The notes beneath the pieces were generated by a model. It was not told the DNA's origin. It saw only the letters and a list, made by a program, of their open reading frames with translations, and did not search any database. From Topomyia yanbarensis (Eukaryota > Arthropoda > Insecta > Diptera > Culicidae), in assembly GCF_030247195.1 (NCBI RefSeq), contig NC_080672.1, forward strand, positions 188,487,201 to 188,551,200: a stretch of 64,000 bases of DNA, given 5' to 3'. A program made the position numbers and the translations under genes. The first letter of the stretch is position 1. Every line of letters starts with the position of its first letter. Below, one piece after another: positions 32,198 through 44,803 of the stretch.

Positions 32198-33791
32198 AAA
32201 CTTTTCCGTGCCGTCTGTGGACTGACGGTATGCTTTTATATGGATTACTCACTTGGGAGTTTTCCAAAAGCAGCCGTCAGTTCCCGACGGCAACAACACG
32301 GACTTTGGTCCGAATAAAAAAAAAACAATAAACATTTCTCCGTCTTCTCTATTTTTATTGTGGAAGACCAACTCTGCCGCGAGAAGGTTCTTCAACACCT
32401 TCTTGCAATTTTTCAGAGCCACACTCTCGCAGTGTGGTAAACAAACACTCGCACGAAATATATGCTCCGGCCCCGATGACGACTACGGTAGGGTGGAATA
32501 CTCTATTAAAAAAAACACTAATCTTATACCGTGCCGTTCTCCCGGGCACCGGACGCATCTAAATACACTACCTGCCGTGTTCGGCAAACAAATCGATCGT
32601 GAACCGACAAATGGGCGAAACTAACAAATGTACACAAACAGAGATTTGATTAATATCTGAAAGAGGAGTAAAAATACTTTATAAAAAATATAAAAACTCA
32701 TTTATAAATATTTCACACTTCATAAAAATCAATGAAAAACAAAACGGCGGATCCGACTTTCGACTGTAAACAAAAAGCCAGGCGGGTTACGCCTCTGCAT
32801 TTCTAAGGTAGTGTATACAGGCGAAATTGACAGCATCATTGTTTACAAGGTCCGTAAACAGAATCGCCCTAAACAAAAACCAAGTGCTTGTTACGCCCAG
32901 GAAGAATAACAAATTTTCCCCTCCAGCGAGCACGGCGAAAGCCACATTTGATTTTTGTTTTTTGGCGACACTGCAGGGCGAAATTGAGAGTCGTCAAAAC
33001 AAGAGGGCGACTCAAAAATGGCCTAATCAACATTTCATAACAACACTCGGCGAAATAATCAATTATTTTAATTTTCAATTTTATCAACGAAAACGTTATT
33101 ATATAAAACATTTTAGTTATGCTTCCGAAAACTAGTATTGTTTCAAAGTGTTTCAATACATTTGAAGGCGCAGTATGCAAACACTGTTAAAATACGATTT
33201 AATTTTCTGAACCGAATTTTCAAAGCTATTTTTCTCGATTCGATATCATTGCGACTTCGGCCCTTTGGTCGATTCATGATCGAAATACAAAAAAATTCTT
33301 TTGCGCCCCACTCGCGCAGTGAGGTAACCAAATTATCCACTAATTTGCTTTGCTCCGGCGGTCGAGACGGTTACGGTAAACAAAACTTTCTTACCAAACC
33401 AGTACCAGTGTTTGGAAGAAACAAAACGAACCTATCGTACCGTCTTTTCACCGCCGGATGCATACACATCATTCTTCTGCCGTGTTCGGCAACATAAAAT
33501 TTTTCAAAAACCCCTTTCTGTGGGGAACACTCGCACCTACGGGTGCACTAAATTATATAAAATTTCTCCTTATTTGGGTCACTATATAAAAAAAACCACC
33601 TTTCCCCTCTTCGCCGGGGACACTTCGTTCGCGTGAGTGGTTCCACTACTCCGGGACCGACCGTAAACGGAATAATAAAAACAGTTTGCGAACCGATTTC
33701 GCGAACTGTTTTGTTTTTATTTATATTTTGAGGATGATTCATTCATCCATTCAGATTAGGTTCTTTACTGGCACAGTTAACCTCACTTTTC
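32198..33791 (+). other. gypsy A 3' non-coding region, first part, with a degenerate internal duplication
   Basis: No env-like frame exists here. Two diverged blocks about 870 bases apart share the layout CTCGCAGTG-GGTAAAC, CTCCGG-CC-GACG-TACGGTA, CCGGA-GCAT and TGCCGTGTTCGGCAA (about 32425-32590 and 33300-33500). An old internal duplication of the untranslated region is therefore likely. A short inverted repeat ACAGTTTGCGAA/TTCGCGAACTGT lies at about 33680-33712. Confidence 0.5.
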
Positions 33792-33912
33792 TTGACAGTT
33801 CGCTTGTACTGTTTACATGGACTTAGAAAAATTTGTGGACGACTAGATTCGCTCGAAGAAAATCGTAAAGATTTTTTCTAAGTCCATGTAAACAGTACAA
33901 GCGAACTGTCAA
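33792..33912. repeat. perfect 40-bp inverted repeat with 41-base loop inside gypsy A
   Basis: The arm 33792-33831 (starting TTGACAGTTCGCTTGTACTG) is exactly complementary to 33873-33912. Weaker complementarity continues outside, for example ATTCATCCATT (about 33740) against AATGGATGAA (about 33956), so the whole may be a fold-back MITE of about 250 bp inserted in the retrotransposon's 3' region. Confidence 0.85.
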
Positions 33913-34979
33913 AAATGAACACTGAGTTCATTTGTGACGTCAGCGTAAAGTATACAATGGATGAAAATATCATCATCAATTTTGACAGTTTCCCCGATGT
34001 TCGCATCAATGCTCTGCATCATGCAGGTGTAGCCCGATTTGGATCAGAGTAGTGTGAGTGGAAGAGCGAATGGGGTAAAACGATACCGCGTCTTCGATTT
34101 CGAATCAAATAATAAAATTTTATTTCGCATAATTTTGGGTTTGTGGTTAAACCTGGGATGGTTCGTTTGATTCCAGCGGGAATCATTTCGAGATTTTTAA
34201 ATTATGCGAAAGACATTCTTTGGTCCCTCTCAAACGTTTCTTTTCCAATGTACGAAGCGTTTTGAGGCGAAAAGGGACGAATATACAAACTTTTGTCCGG
34301 AATGTCTGTGAGTGGGAGAAATGATGACGTGTTAAGCGGTATTGTATGAGTGAATGTATGAGTGTGGAATCGAACAGAGTGAATGAGTGCATGTGTGATC
34401 AATAAGATAACATTGCTTTGGGGTTAATTCGAAGTGCTTATCGGAATGTGAATGATCGCCAGTGATTGAGGATGAATGAATGGGATAATTGTATGAATGT
34501 ATTTGGATTGAAACCCCAACACAAGCGTGTAGTACTGGTACCGTAAGAACACGAGGCATTTCTGGACAGTCGAGGAAAAAAAACGAACAAAATAATGCCG
34601 ACAACCGTTCCCCTGCAAGTTGGAAGATTGAAAATTGTCAATGTCACTTGCAGAATTTTAGGAATATCGAGTTGTTACCGATCTTGTATTCGGATTGGAT
34701 TTAGGGTTCAACCCATAACCGAATAATGACGATGGCTGATAGCCTCTCGCTTCGCGTATGCTGTCAGTATTATCAGACCAAACACAGGCAAACTTTTCAC
34801 CAATGAGGACATCCGGTCGATTATTTTTTTGATGAATTTTGATAAATTGCGGAAGAAATAATTAGGTGTAGTTAGTTTTTCTTTGTTTATTGATTTATTT
34901 ATTCATTGCGTATTATTATTGTATCGGTGTTAGGTTAGAAAAAAATTGTCAATTTTTTTCCACCCGGTGTGGGCGAGAT
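33913..34979 (+). other. gypsy A 3' non-coding region, second part
   Basis: About 1 kb without a protein-like frame. The last bases before the 3' LTR (GGTGTGGGCGAGA, about 34966-34978) are purine-rich and are the likely polypurine tract. Confidence 0.45.
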
Positions 34980-36096
34980 TGTAACCCGTCAGGGTAACAA
35001 TTTAGCACTGGGTGGAAATATACTTATTTGTGCGTACTCTCTCCGTAGAGTGTATTGTTATTGCAACATAACTCACCGCTGTTCCTTATGATCGTTCACT
35101 TTTTCTCGTAAATTTTGTTTGTTTTAGCTTTTGTGAACGATTTTGTTGGTCTAGATAGGTGTAGAAAATTTTGTTTCATATTTCTGTATAAATAACATAG
35201 GGCTTAGGTAGGCCACCGCTCTCCTCTTGCTGCAATAAGTGTGCTGGATATGCTGCACACAGCGATGACAGCTATGCGGCGGTACTGTTTTTTGGTGCTG
35301 GTTTTGGTGTTTGTTTTGGGTGAGTGAAAAAGGCGGCCATCGAGCTAGTTAGAAAGTGACGGACCACGGCGATATACAGACGTCTGCCAGATTACGTTTT
35401 TTTGTTTTCGGGACAGTTTCCCGCCACGATAGCAAGTGTAGCGAAGTGCGCGAGTGCGACGGTAAAATCACCCGTCGAGATTGCCGGCCTGTGGTTCGGG
35501 CACAGTGAAACCTACGGTGTCGGTTCGCCAACAGGGGTAAGCTAACAGCAAAGGAGTTCTTTCGCTACCCCGGCTAATTCACAAGGAACCGAACATCGAC
35601 CGTTCTCGCTATAGAGGATAAGTCGAACGAGCCAAGCTCTCCTCTATAGCTAATAGCCAAGGAGAACGAAGCAGGGCGGACAAAGGTTCCCCCTGGGAAG
35701 TTTACTGCGGTAACTTCCGGGATCGTTTACGGTGAGTAGACGATCCGGCGATTCGTCGCCAACGTCGCTAGGGAGGTTCCAACAAAGGAGCCAAGCTCAC
35801 CTCCCTAGCTAAACGCCAAGGACCGCTGCCGGAGCAGCCAGCTGGGATACCAGTAGACAGACCAGGCCGTTGTTGTCCCGGCCGTACGGAGAAACCCGTC
35901 CGCCAGCAGTTACAAACGAAGCAGCGTAGTATGCAGTGAAGGGGATCGGTGGAATAAAAATTGGTAAATTTAGTTTGTTTACTTTTTTTCTTGTGAAACG
36001 AAAATCCGAAATTCTGTAGGAGCACCTAGGCCGCCCTGAAAAGAAGGGTTCGCCGGGCAAACAAGAACCCGAGTAGTGGGCAAACCCCTACTTACA
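34980..36096 (+). repeat. gypsy A 3' LTR
   Basis: This copy has the same length as the 5' LTR, and I noticed five substitutions between them (for example at about 25396/35024 and 26111/35733). It ends CCCCTACTTACA, followed by the ACTT target duplication and the resumed BEL pol. Confidence 0.92.
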
Positions 36097-39000
36097 ACTT
36101 GTCAGCGATGATCTGAGGCTGAAGATTTCGTTCGGCGGAGACATATTGACTACCACGGACACAGCCGAATTTTCTTCCAGCACAGTTGGGTCGACACCTG
36201 CCACGGTTAGGTGAACATTTTCTGGCCAATTGTCTTCGTTTCCTCGCATCCACGGTGCTCCATTCCACCGTAGGGGATCTTCGTTCAGCTGATCTGCAGT
36301 AATGCCACGAGATAGTACATCTGCTGGGTTTTCTGTGCCTGGTACATGACTCCACACGCCACCTCTAGTAGCATGTTGTATTTCCGATACTCTGTTCGCA
36401 ATGAATTGCTGCCACCGTGATGGACTCGATGACAACCAATATCGGACTATCATAGAGTCGGTCCAGAAGTATGGTCGAGCAGTTATTTTCAGACTGGTAA
36501 CCATCTTTTCATAAAGATGAGCGAGTAATAGTGCGGACGACAGTTCTAATCGCGGAATCGACTGTTTCCTTTTCCGTTTCTTTAAGTCTTCAAGCGGTGC
36601 AACCCTTGATTTTGCCACTAGCAAGTGGGACGTGACACTTTCGTCAAAATGCTTGCAGTTCAGGTATATACATGCTCCGTACGCCTTAATAGAGGCATCA
36701 CAAAACCCGTGCAATTGCAATGACAGACAATCCTTGCTGAAAGCGACCCAACGTGGAACTTGCAGATTCACTAAGCTATCCAGACTTCTCCGAAAGTTGC
36801 TCCATTGCTTTTGCAAGTCTTCAGCAAGAGCATCGTCCCAAGATGCCTTCTGTCTCTAGGGGGATTGGACGAATATTTTTGCTGTGGTGACTACTGGGCT
36901 GACTAGTCCAAGCGGGTCGAATATTCGGGCCAAATCTGATAGAACAGTTCGTTTACAAATTTCAGAGTGATTCCAGGTAGGAACCTTGAATTTGAAGCTG
37001 TCTACCCTAGGCTCCCATACAAGCCCTAATGTCTTTATTGTAGCACTGGAGTCGTCTAACTCGAATGATGTACGATCATCTTTACAGTCGTCGGGTATTT
37101 GCTGCAGAATGACAGCACAGTTTGAGCTCCACTTTCGAAGCGCCAATCCACCTCCGCTGAGAAGCGTTTGAATATCAGCACACAGTTGAACACCTTCATC
37201 GATGCTGTCAACGCCAGACATCATGTCGTCGACATAAAAATCTTCTGCCAACACCTTTGACGCCTCCGGGAACCTATCTCCATCAAGTTCCGCAAATGGT
37301 CGCAAACACTTCGTTGCGAGGTAGGGAGCAGATGCTGTCCCATAAGTAACGGTTTGTAGCTCAAAAACACGAATGAACTCATTCGGAGTGTTTCTCGAGA
37401 AGATGCGTTGTAACTGACAGTCGTTGGGTTGGACTTGTACCATTCGATACATTTTCTCAATGTCTGCGACTACTGCATATCGGTGAAGCCGGAACCGCAT
37501 GACTATTGAAACGAGATCATCCTGTACAGTCGGTCCTACCATTAGCGCATCGTTTAAGGAAATTCCGCTACTAGTCGAGCCCGACGCATCGAACACCACG
37601 CGCAACTTGGTGGTCGTAGTGTCAGGTTTGAGTACACAATGATGTGGAATTTAGTACTGCTGCGTTGTAGACTCCTCGTCGTCTAGTACTTCCCTCATGT
37701 GGCCGAGGCGATGATACTCCTCGATGAACTGGGTATACATCAATTTGGTATCAGCATCACCTACTAGGCGCCTTTCCAAAGCAAGGAAACGCTTGAGCGC
37801 TGTGTTTTTTGAATCACCAAGCCGAGCAATAAGGTAATCTTTCTTGGGCAACGAAACGGCGAACCGCCCGCTAGAATCACGCACAGTTGTGCGGTCGAAG
37901 TAGACTTCACAGGCGGATTCCTCAACGGAATGGATACTATTAGAACGGCAGGTTTCTAGCTACCAGAATTTGGTTAACAAGTCATCAACTCGTTCGCTAC
38001 ATGCACTTGCTACCACTGGCCTGAAATGGTTCGATAGATTTGGAATTCTACCACAGATTATCCATCCGAATCCATGCATAGCAGGACCGTCTTCTCCGAG
38101 CTTAAATTTATCCGCTGTCAACACGTCGAATAATAATCCAACCCCGATTATTATATCGATTGATCCTGGCTCAAAGTAATTCGGATCGGCTAAAATCACT
38201 CCTTGGGGAAGTGCCAAACTGCTAGTATTGATCTTCGTGGTTGGAAGGTCCTGAGTGACTTGTGGTAGCACGTAGAAAGTCTCCTCCTCCACAAAAGCAG
38301 ATACTCGGGATCGAATACGAGCAACGACAGACTGTTTACATTTCTTCGTGGCTTGTCCAATTCCACTTATCGAAAGAATTTCTCGAGACCGTCTGAACCT
38401 AAGCTGCTGCGACAGATTTTCTGATATGAAACATAACTGAGAGCCGCTATCAAGCAAAGCTCTAGCTAGGGTAGAATTTCCATAATGGTCTTCAAGTATC
38501 ACGAGTGCGGTTGCAAGCAAGACCGTTCGTGATGCCTTGGTTTCACTAGCGGAGAGGACAGCGTTGTGGCTTGTGGTTGTGTCTGTATTGGGTGGCGTTT
38601 GAACTTGTCTACTTGAAGTAGCAACTGAGAAGGAATTTGTGTTGGGTTGATTGGATGGTTGTTGAAGAGTTTGTGTTGGTTTCTGTGTGTATGAGGTTGA
38701 GGGTGTCTGGGTCGAATGTGGGTTTTGCGAGTTCGGCTGCGATTGCGGTAGCTTATTCGATTGTGCAGTTGATGAATTGCTTCCAGTCTGGGTTGAACCT
38801 TGATGCAGCATCGTGTGGTGTCGTTGTCCACACAATCGACAGGAACTGCGAGAGCATGATTTGGAAATGTGACCTCGAGATAGACAGTTAAAGCACAGTC
38901 GACCAGTTTTCACCGCGTTTCTTCTCTCCTCCATCTTCATGGATTTGAACTTCTTACACTGGAAACTTTGATGTTGAGGCTCGCCGCAGAATGGACACGT

Positions 39001-39720
39001 TGTTTGAGTTGACCCCGCATAGCTATTGAACGCCCGTGATGTCTTCTTGGAATCATGTTGCTGGGAACTGAATCGTTCGGGAGTAACGGATTGTAGAACA
39101 ATACAGTGGTTTTTAAGAAATTCCAACATGGCGGTATATCTGGGCACTTCTCGTGATCGGTGTTCTGTTTCCCACAAGCGTAGTGTTGTTGTGTCCAGCT
39201 TACTCGCTAGTATATGTGCCAATATTGTACTCCATTCAAAGGTATTTTCACCCAACTTGTGCAGCATCTGCAAATGCTTATCGAAATCATTTATCACATG
39301 GTTCAAGGATTCAAAACTCTCCCTTTTCATAGGTTCGATCGATAACAGCGCGTCGAGATGAGATTTTACAAGAAGTTTTTTGTTTTCATACCGGGACTCC
39401 AACGACTTCCAAGCTATCGAATAGTTCGCCGCTGACAGTTTTATCGATCCAATTTCTTGCAGAGCTTCCCCTGACAACGACGTACGAAGGTAGGTGAACT
39501 TGTCAATCTCAGTGAGCTGTGCGTTGTCTGAAATCAGATTCTTAAAGGTGTCCCTGAAGGTGATCCAATCTCTCAAGTGTCCACCGAATGTTGGAAGCTT
39601 CAGCTCTGGGAGTTTTACACGCATCATTGATAGAGAAGAGCCCTGCTGGTTGGTTGATTTGACAGGCACCACACTGGAACTCGATCCGGAGGGAATCATT
39701 TATTGCGAAGTACTCGTTGA
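36097..39720 (-). pseudogene. BEL/Pao gag-pol, upstream part: zinc knuckles, protease, RT, RNase H
   Basis: On the minus strand one frame runs from about 39.70 kb to the gypsy A insertion. It has three in-frame stops: TAG at 37960-37962, TAA at 37651-37653 and TAG at 36856-36858. It contains the late Gag region (KLPTFGGHLRDWITFRDTF, about 39600) and zinc knuckles (CPFCGEPQHQSFQC, CFNCLSRGHISKSC, CRLCGQRHHTML, about 39000-38810). Pol follows with aspartic protease LLDSGSQLCFI (about 38450), RT with VVFDASGSTSSG (about 37590) and catalytic FYVDDMMSG (about 37230), and RNase H with GFCDASIKAYGACIY (about 36710) and WTDSM. This arrangement is diagnostic of BEL/Pao. With the stops it is inactive, but decay is limited. 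Confidence 0.9.
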
Positions 39721-40030
39721 TGAAGTCTTTTAGAACCTTTTCATTCTCCTTCTTTGCCTTCGTTCTCGCCGTCCTAACCGCATGATCTTCTTCAGATTCA
39801 TCAGGATCCACGAAATCTTCGTCAAAGTCTGTATCCTCCAATATCAGGTCGATGCGCATTCGAACTTCACAGAATAAATCGTAGATTTCATCCAGTTTCT
39901 GAATTCGTGCTGCCAAAGATCCCTTATCGAGGTGTTCTTGGTAGTTTCGAACGAAGTCCTTCATCACGTCCATCACATTTCGCAATTGCCGTTCTTGCTT
40001 GGACAGTCGTCGCAGCTCGTCATTAGACAT
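39542..40030 (-). pseudogene. BEL/Pao gag, N-terminal part
   Basis: The frame starts with the ATG at 40030 (MSNDELRRLSKQERQL). It is strongly charged and helical, with a coiled-coil character (residues 5-110) and an acidic patch DFDEDFVDPDESEED, as usual for BEL Gag N-termini. A frameshift near 39.70 kb moves the reading into the phase of the downstream gag-pol frame. The last 50 or so codons of this frame are out of phase and not meaningful. Confidence 0.7.
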
Positions 40031-40502
40031 TTTGCACCTTTCTAATCACACCGCACTATTCACAATTTGACCGACCGACTGATATAACCGAAAACCGCTC
40101 GCAAATTGACAGAACCCACCGACTGACAGACAATCACAGAATTGAAAAAAACTCTCAAAATAATCCAACCAACAATAGAAACTTAACTCAGATAATCATC
40201 ACACCCAATATTTCCTTTCATCAATGAAACGCATAACGTGCAATTTACATTCATTTATTTGTCACAAGAGCAAATTATCACCATGTGTGAATCTCACCTT
40301 TGCAATGGCGGACGTCTGACCATGCTTTCAGGACGCCACCCAGACAAACCTTTTTCCCTTGCTACTTATCTGCAGTTTTAGGTGATGATGATCCTCTTCA
40401 TGCGACGAAGTTCGAATTGTCAATTCCCGATGATGAATGTCCTCAGCAACTTGCCCTTCAACGATACATGCACTTAACCGTCGATCAGCAACAGTAGCAC
40501 AA
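40031..40502 (-). other. BEL 5' leader, part next to gag
   Basis: Non-coding on the minus strand between the TIR element's insertion site and the gag start. The remaining 86 or so bases of leader lie on the other side of the insertion (63763-63848). No protein-like frame is present. Confidence 0.55.
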
Positions 40503-40639
40503 TAAGCCGTATGAATAAAAACTAGCATTTGCTCAGAACAAGTTTACTCTGCTCGATTCTGAGCAAAGTAAACTCTCAGAGTATTTGCTCAACTTGGTAT
40601 GAATAAAAGCTTACTTTGCTCAGTTTAGACTGAAGCAAG

Positions 40640-43077
40640 TTCGAAATTCGAACATACCTTTTACTCCATCATTCACCTGTCACAAACGTGGTGAATTCAA
40701 GATTAAAAACAGTCTTGGTGCAATGAAAATATAGGAAAATAAATAAATTAACGAATATTCAATAGTGCTTTTTTACTAATAAAACGTCTAATATACGTAG
40801 AGCTCTATCATGACTCTACCAGTCGTAGTGTGATAAGAACAAATCTAAAGTGATTAGAACAAATCTAAAGTTTATCAAAGAAGAAACACAACTACCTATC
40901 CTCTAATGGTAGTAACCAGTCACATCGCAAGGACTGTTAACTATGAAGTTTTAAGCAAAAGTTTGCGTTACTAGTAACAATTCCTGTTGTAAGACGAGCC
41001 CGCTTGATTTTACCAATTCGCCTTATGATGATGCCGCCGTATTGATTTTTTCACACGTCAAGAAGCGTCACGTAAAAATGCTTAAATGGATTCATCTATT
41101 CTTCCTCTGATGATGCCGTCGATGCAATGCAACACTGTTGTTGATCTCTAAAAAAGCGGATTCTCCGGTTTCGCAAGCAGTTATGTGGAAGTGGTACCAA
41201 TGAACAAACAGGGTAAAGAAGGCAATCCGAAATAACATAGTACAGGAATGTAAACAAAAAACTGTCTAGAGACAAAGGTATGTATTTACTGTTAGGTTAT
41301 CAATGGAGGAAATAATGCTGAATTACATTTGTTTTGCATATTCTAAATAACCCACAGGTAAAATGTCAGTGATCGAGCCAGTTACTCTTAAGCAACCCAT
41401 TGAACATGATTGTCCCCTATCGCACCGTCATAGTAAAACCGAGATTCTGGTTACTCAGCCATCGTTGATTAAAAATGGCACCGGTAAGTACCAGTGCATT
41501 ATTTGCAATCTTAAAAAACATGTAGCTTTGAACCGTTTTAACAGGGATACTGGTTACATAGAAGTATAAAAGGATGATGTAACAGTGATTAGGAAACTAA
41601 GCCGCTCTTGGAATTTGGCAGTTCAAACAAAGAAGATGTATGATGATTAAGTGCTACTTAGAAACGAGCTAACCGCTTATATGTGACTGTGCATCGAACT
41701 TTTCCATCCTGTACACACTATTCCAAAAATTTCGTCGCTATACATGATACTGTGGTCGTATTCACCTTAGAGTTGTAAGCCACGGCACTAATTAAAAAAC
41801 GAACATGTTACTGTATCGCGGACAAGTATTGAAAAGTTCGAATACTTCGCATGACATCCGGATTGAAGTCGTCTTCAGATGCGAGATGCCTGTCTCAATT
41901 CCTCACGCTTGAGTACGAATTAATCAGACGCCGGAGCCTGCTTTCCATACTGTAGTAATATTACTGCCATATAGCAGAAACGATAAAATATTCAAAAGAT
42001 TTTTTAAAATTTTCAGATGGCAACGGCATTTATACCACGGATGATAACAGGAAATGAAAGGAATTCGTCGGAGTTCGAGTGTTATGGATCCTGCTGCTAG
42101 TTTGCATAAATTTGCTCGTTACGACTTTGTTGCTGACAAATATATGAAAACTACAATTTCATACTGAGAGACTAAATGTGAAAGAATAATGAACTGTAAC
42201 ACAATTTGCATGCTTAGTCAAATTTGGCCAAAGGTAGTATCTGTGGTAGTAGTATAACTTGAACTCGTAAAATAGGTACAGAAACATTTTTATGTGCTTC
42301 TATACGTTAAGAAGATTACAGCCCATAATCGCAAGGGAGTCTCACGTAGACAGGAAATCCCATAGGAAATAAATATGCGATTATGGGCAGATTAGAGATC
42401 TATTTAAAAGGTGATGATTTTATGTTAATTTTCAGATAGGGCAGATAAAAAATATAGTAATAATGTAGCATGAGTTGCACTAATGGGTTATGTACCTATT
42501 TTCGATGCCAACCGTAATTTTTGCTTAGTAGTTAGTTGAAATTTTCTCAATAAATAATTGAAGTAATTATTTTTTCTAAACTTGAATAGTTCTTTTCCGC
42601 CCATAATCGCAGGTCTGTTCCATGCGATTATAGGATTATCTATCTACATATGACTGACTTACGTTTATGGGCAGTTTTATACCGGTACAGTTTAAACGGG
42701 GAGCACTGCGTTTGGCACAAGTTCCTATGGTATAAGTTCATTTGGCATAAACTGCCGTTAATTGACATTTCCATGGGATTCCCTATGTACATGGGACAAT
42801 TATGCGTAGAACGGCAGTAAACTAGTTTGGCACAATTATCACTTGGTATAACAACGAGTGACAAATGCTTTCACATAATGGACGTTTGACATGAACAATA
42901 CATTTGTTTTGAAACTGAAAACAATATTGTAAAATTAACTAGTTTTTAAAGCAGGAATAATTTGTACTTTTGAAAATAAATGCGCCGCTTCGGTTCCTTC
43001 ACCATGGTTACGCGTTTAAGTCGTGTCACACTACTTTCGTCACACAATAAATCTAACTAACGGTTGATAATCATCTA
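40640..43077. other. non-coding interval with paired CCCATAATCGCA motifs
   Basis: The 12-mer CCCATAATCGCA or its complement occurs at about 42323, 42366, 42600 and (one mismatch) 42627, as two inverted pairs. At 42700-42860 are TTTGGCACAA/TTTGGCATAA repeats and a GGGATTCCCTATGTACATGGGACAATTATGCGTA block, a variant of which reappears at about 60480. These look like MITE ends. A 68-codon open frame at 41363-41569 resembles nothing I know. Confidence 0.4.
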
Positions 43078-43789
43078 GAGCAACCGTACCGGAGCGTAAC
43101 TAAACCTGATTTGGCAACGCATCACCATAACATAATCCCACACCGGTCGCTACTAAACGCGCTCTTAAAATAGCCACTGATCGCTCGGGAAGCATCGTGT
43201 GCATAAATATAACAACGCGATAGCAGCGCGAGAGAAGGTTGCTATTCTCGAGAAATTGCCTCGACTTGTTTAATTGCCTTGACTGTGCTTGTTGTTTCGA
43301 CTGCGTTGAAAATAAAACAGGTCCGTTTTCTCCTGTTTCCGGTAGTTAAAAGTGTTCGGATTGCGGAAGTGCCCGAGTTGTATTGACTTTTTCAACACAG
43401 TGTTTTGAATCTGGAAACGAATGAACATAGGTGAGTCATTGTCCATTTTAAATTATTCTATGCATCGTCTGACTGAGCATTAATAGCGAATGAAAAACAT
43501 TTACTTGGGACTTGAATTTGAATATTTTTGACCAACTGTTATTGACGTAAAGTTAATTTCGTTTTCCAATCCAGCTCAGGGTAGTTTCTCCAGAAACGGT
43601 CATTTTGTGCCGCAGAGGAAACGTGGAGAAAATTGGAGTGGTTATATTAATCCTCATTAGTTTTCAAAAAAAAAAATCAAAATTTTCTCATAATTCGTAT
43701 TCATTTTGGAAATTTTGACTCATTATAGCTAAATATCTGTATTTCATGGGTTTTTCATTAGTTTTATTTTTTTATTTTTCATATAGAAC

Positions 43790-44803
43790 ATGAGTGTTTC
43801 CAAAGCTAGAGGCAGAAATTGGACTGCTGAGGAAGATAAGGCTTTATGCAATGCTTGGCTCAATACATCTCAAGATCCGGTCACAGGGATAAACCAAAAG
43901 ATTGACTCACTGTACGATCGCGTATACGAATCCTTTATAGAGATTTGCACGGAGAAAAATTTGAGCTGTAACCCAGAGCTCCGCGCACCAAGCGGATTAA
44001 AAGCCAGGTGGTTGTTGATAAGCAAGGCTTGCAGTAAGTTCGCAGGCTGTCTCGCTCAAATTTTGGGTCGCCAGCAAAGTGGAGCGTCGCCTGCAGATTT
44101 TTTTAAACAGGCTCTGACATTGTACAACACATCCACAAAAACGCCGTTCACGCTTGTACATGCTTATAAGCTTTTGGAGAATGCACCAAAATGGAAATTA
44201 TACCAGGATGGAAAGGTAATAAGTCCAAACCCTCTATTAACTATCACCCCAATCGTAAACGAAGCAAATAAACATTTATGCAAAACATTATACATTTATT
44301 GTTTTGATTACTAACTTTTTTTTTGTTTTGATATCAAATTTCAGGTCTTGCCATGTAAACGTAGGCGGTCTGTGGATGAAACTTCCACAGAAGAAAGTGA
44401 ACCCACAACTTCAACCCCATCTGTACGTCCAAAAGGTCAAAAAAGCTGCAAGCTGGAACAGCAAGCGCATGGAAGTGTTGCTCATGCGAGCTTGAAAGTG
44501 GCTAGGACGGGTGAACTTTTGGTGGAGGCGTCGAAAGAAAAGGCCGCTTTGAACAGAGACAGGACAGTAGCAATAAACCGGTTGGTCAATCACTCTATCA
44601 TGTCAGTGGATTTTTCTGTGTTGAGTGCTACCGCCAAAACATATTATGAAGTTGAACAAAAAAGAATTTTACAACAAATTCTGACCGATTCTGAACAACC
44701 TGTTTCTGAATCTGTTCAGTCCACTGATGATAACAACGGTGAAGATTTTTATGAGGAAGATGTCTACATTGAGGAACTCATGGAGAGCGATGACGATTTG
44801 TAG
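43790..44803 (+). CDS. Harbinger MYB/SANT-like DNA-binding protein (two coding exons)
   Basis: This protein partners the transposase and helps bring it to the nucleus and the transposon ends. Exon 1 is 43790-44215 and exon 2 is 44345-44803. The 129-bp phase-0 intron has GTAATA and ATTTCAG borders. Exon 1 encodes a trihelix/SANT-like domain (GRNWTAEEDKALCNAWLN, then a helix with W-rich LKARWLLISKACSKF). Exon 2 starts with a basic CKRRR cluster (likely nuclear signal), then a low-complexity region and a helical acidic C-terminus. A non-coding first exon is likely, since a donor ATAG|GTGAGT lies at 43431 and an acceptor TTCATATAG at 43786, just before the ATG. About 294 residues with no stop or frameshift, so this gene appears intact. 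Confidence 0.75.

Larger units (their letters stand above)
25352..36096 (+). mobile_element. gypsy A: complete Osvaldo/Ulysses-like Ty3/gypsy element, TSD ACTT
   Basis: It has two 1117-bp LTRs (25352-26468 and 34980-36096), a tRNA-Lys-type primer-binding site, gag, pol with protease-RT-RNase H-integrase order, a long non-coding 3' region and no env. It is flanked by 4-bp repeats ACTT at 25348-25351 and 36097-36100. I noticed five substitutions between the LTRs, so identity is about 99.5 percent and insertion was recent. Insertion plus duplication adds 10749 bases, a multiple of three, within the BEL pol frame. The clade name is inferred from long LTRs, the Lys-type primer site and lack of env. 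Confidence 0.9.

Noticed and set aside
41363..41569. A 68-codon frame with a CIIC motif
   Set aside because: No second half of a zinc-binding motif, no splice or promoter context, and no resemblance to a known family.
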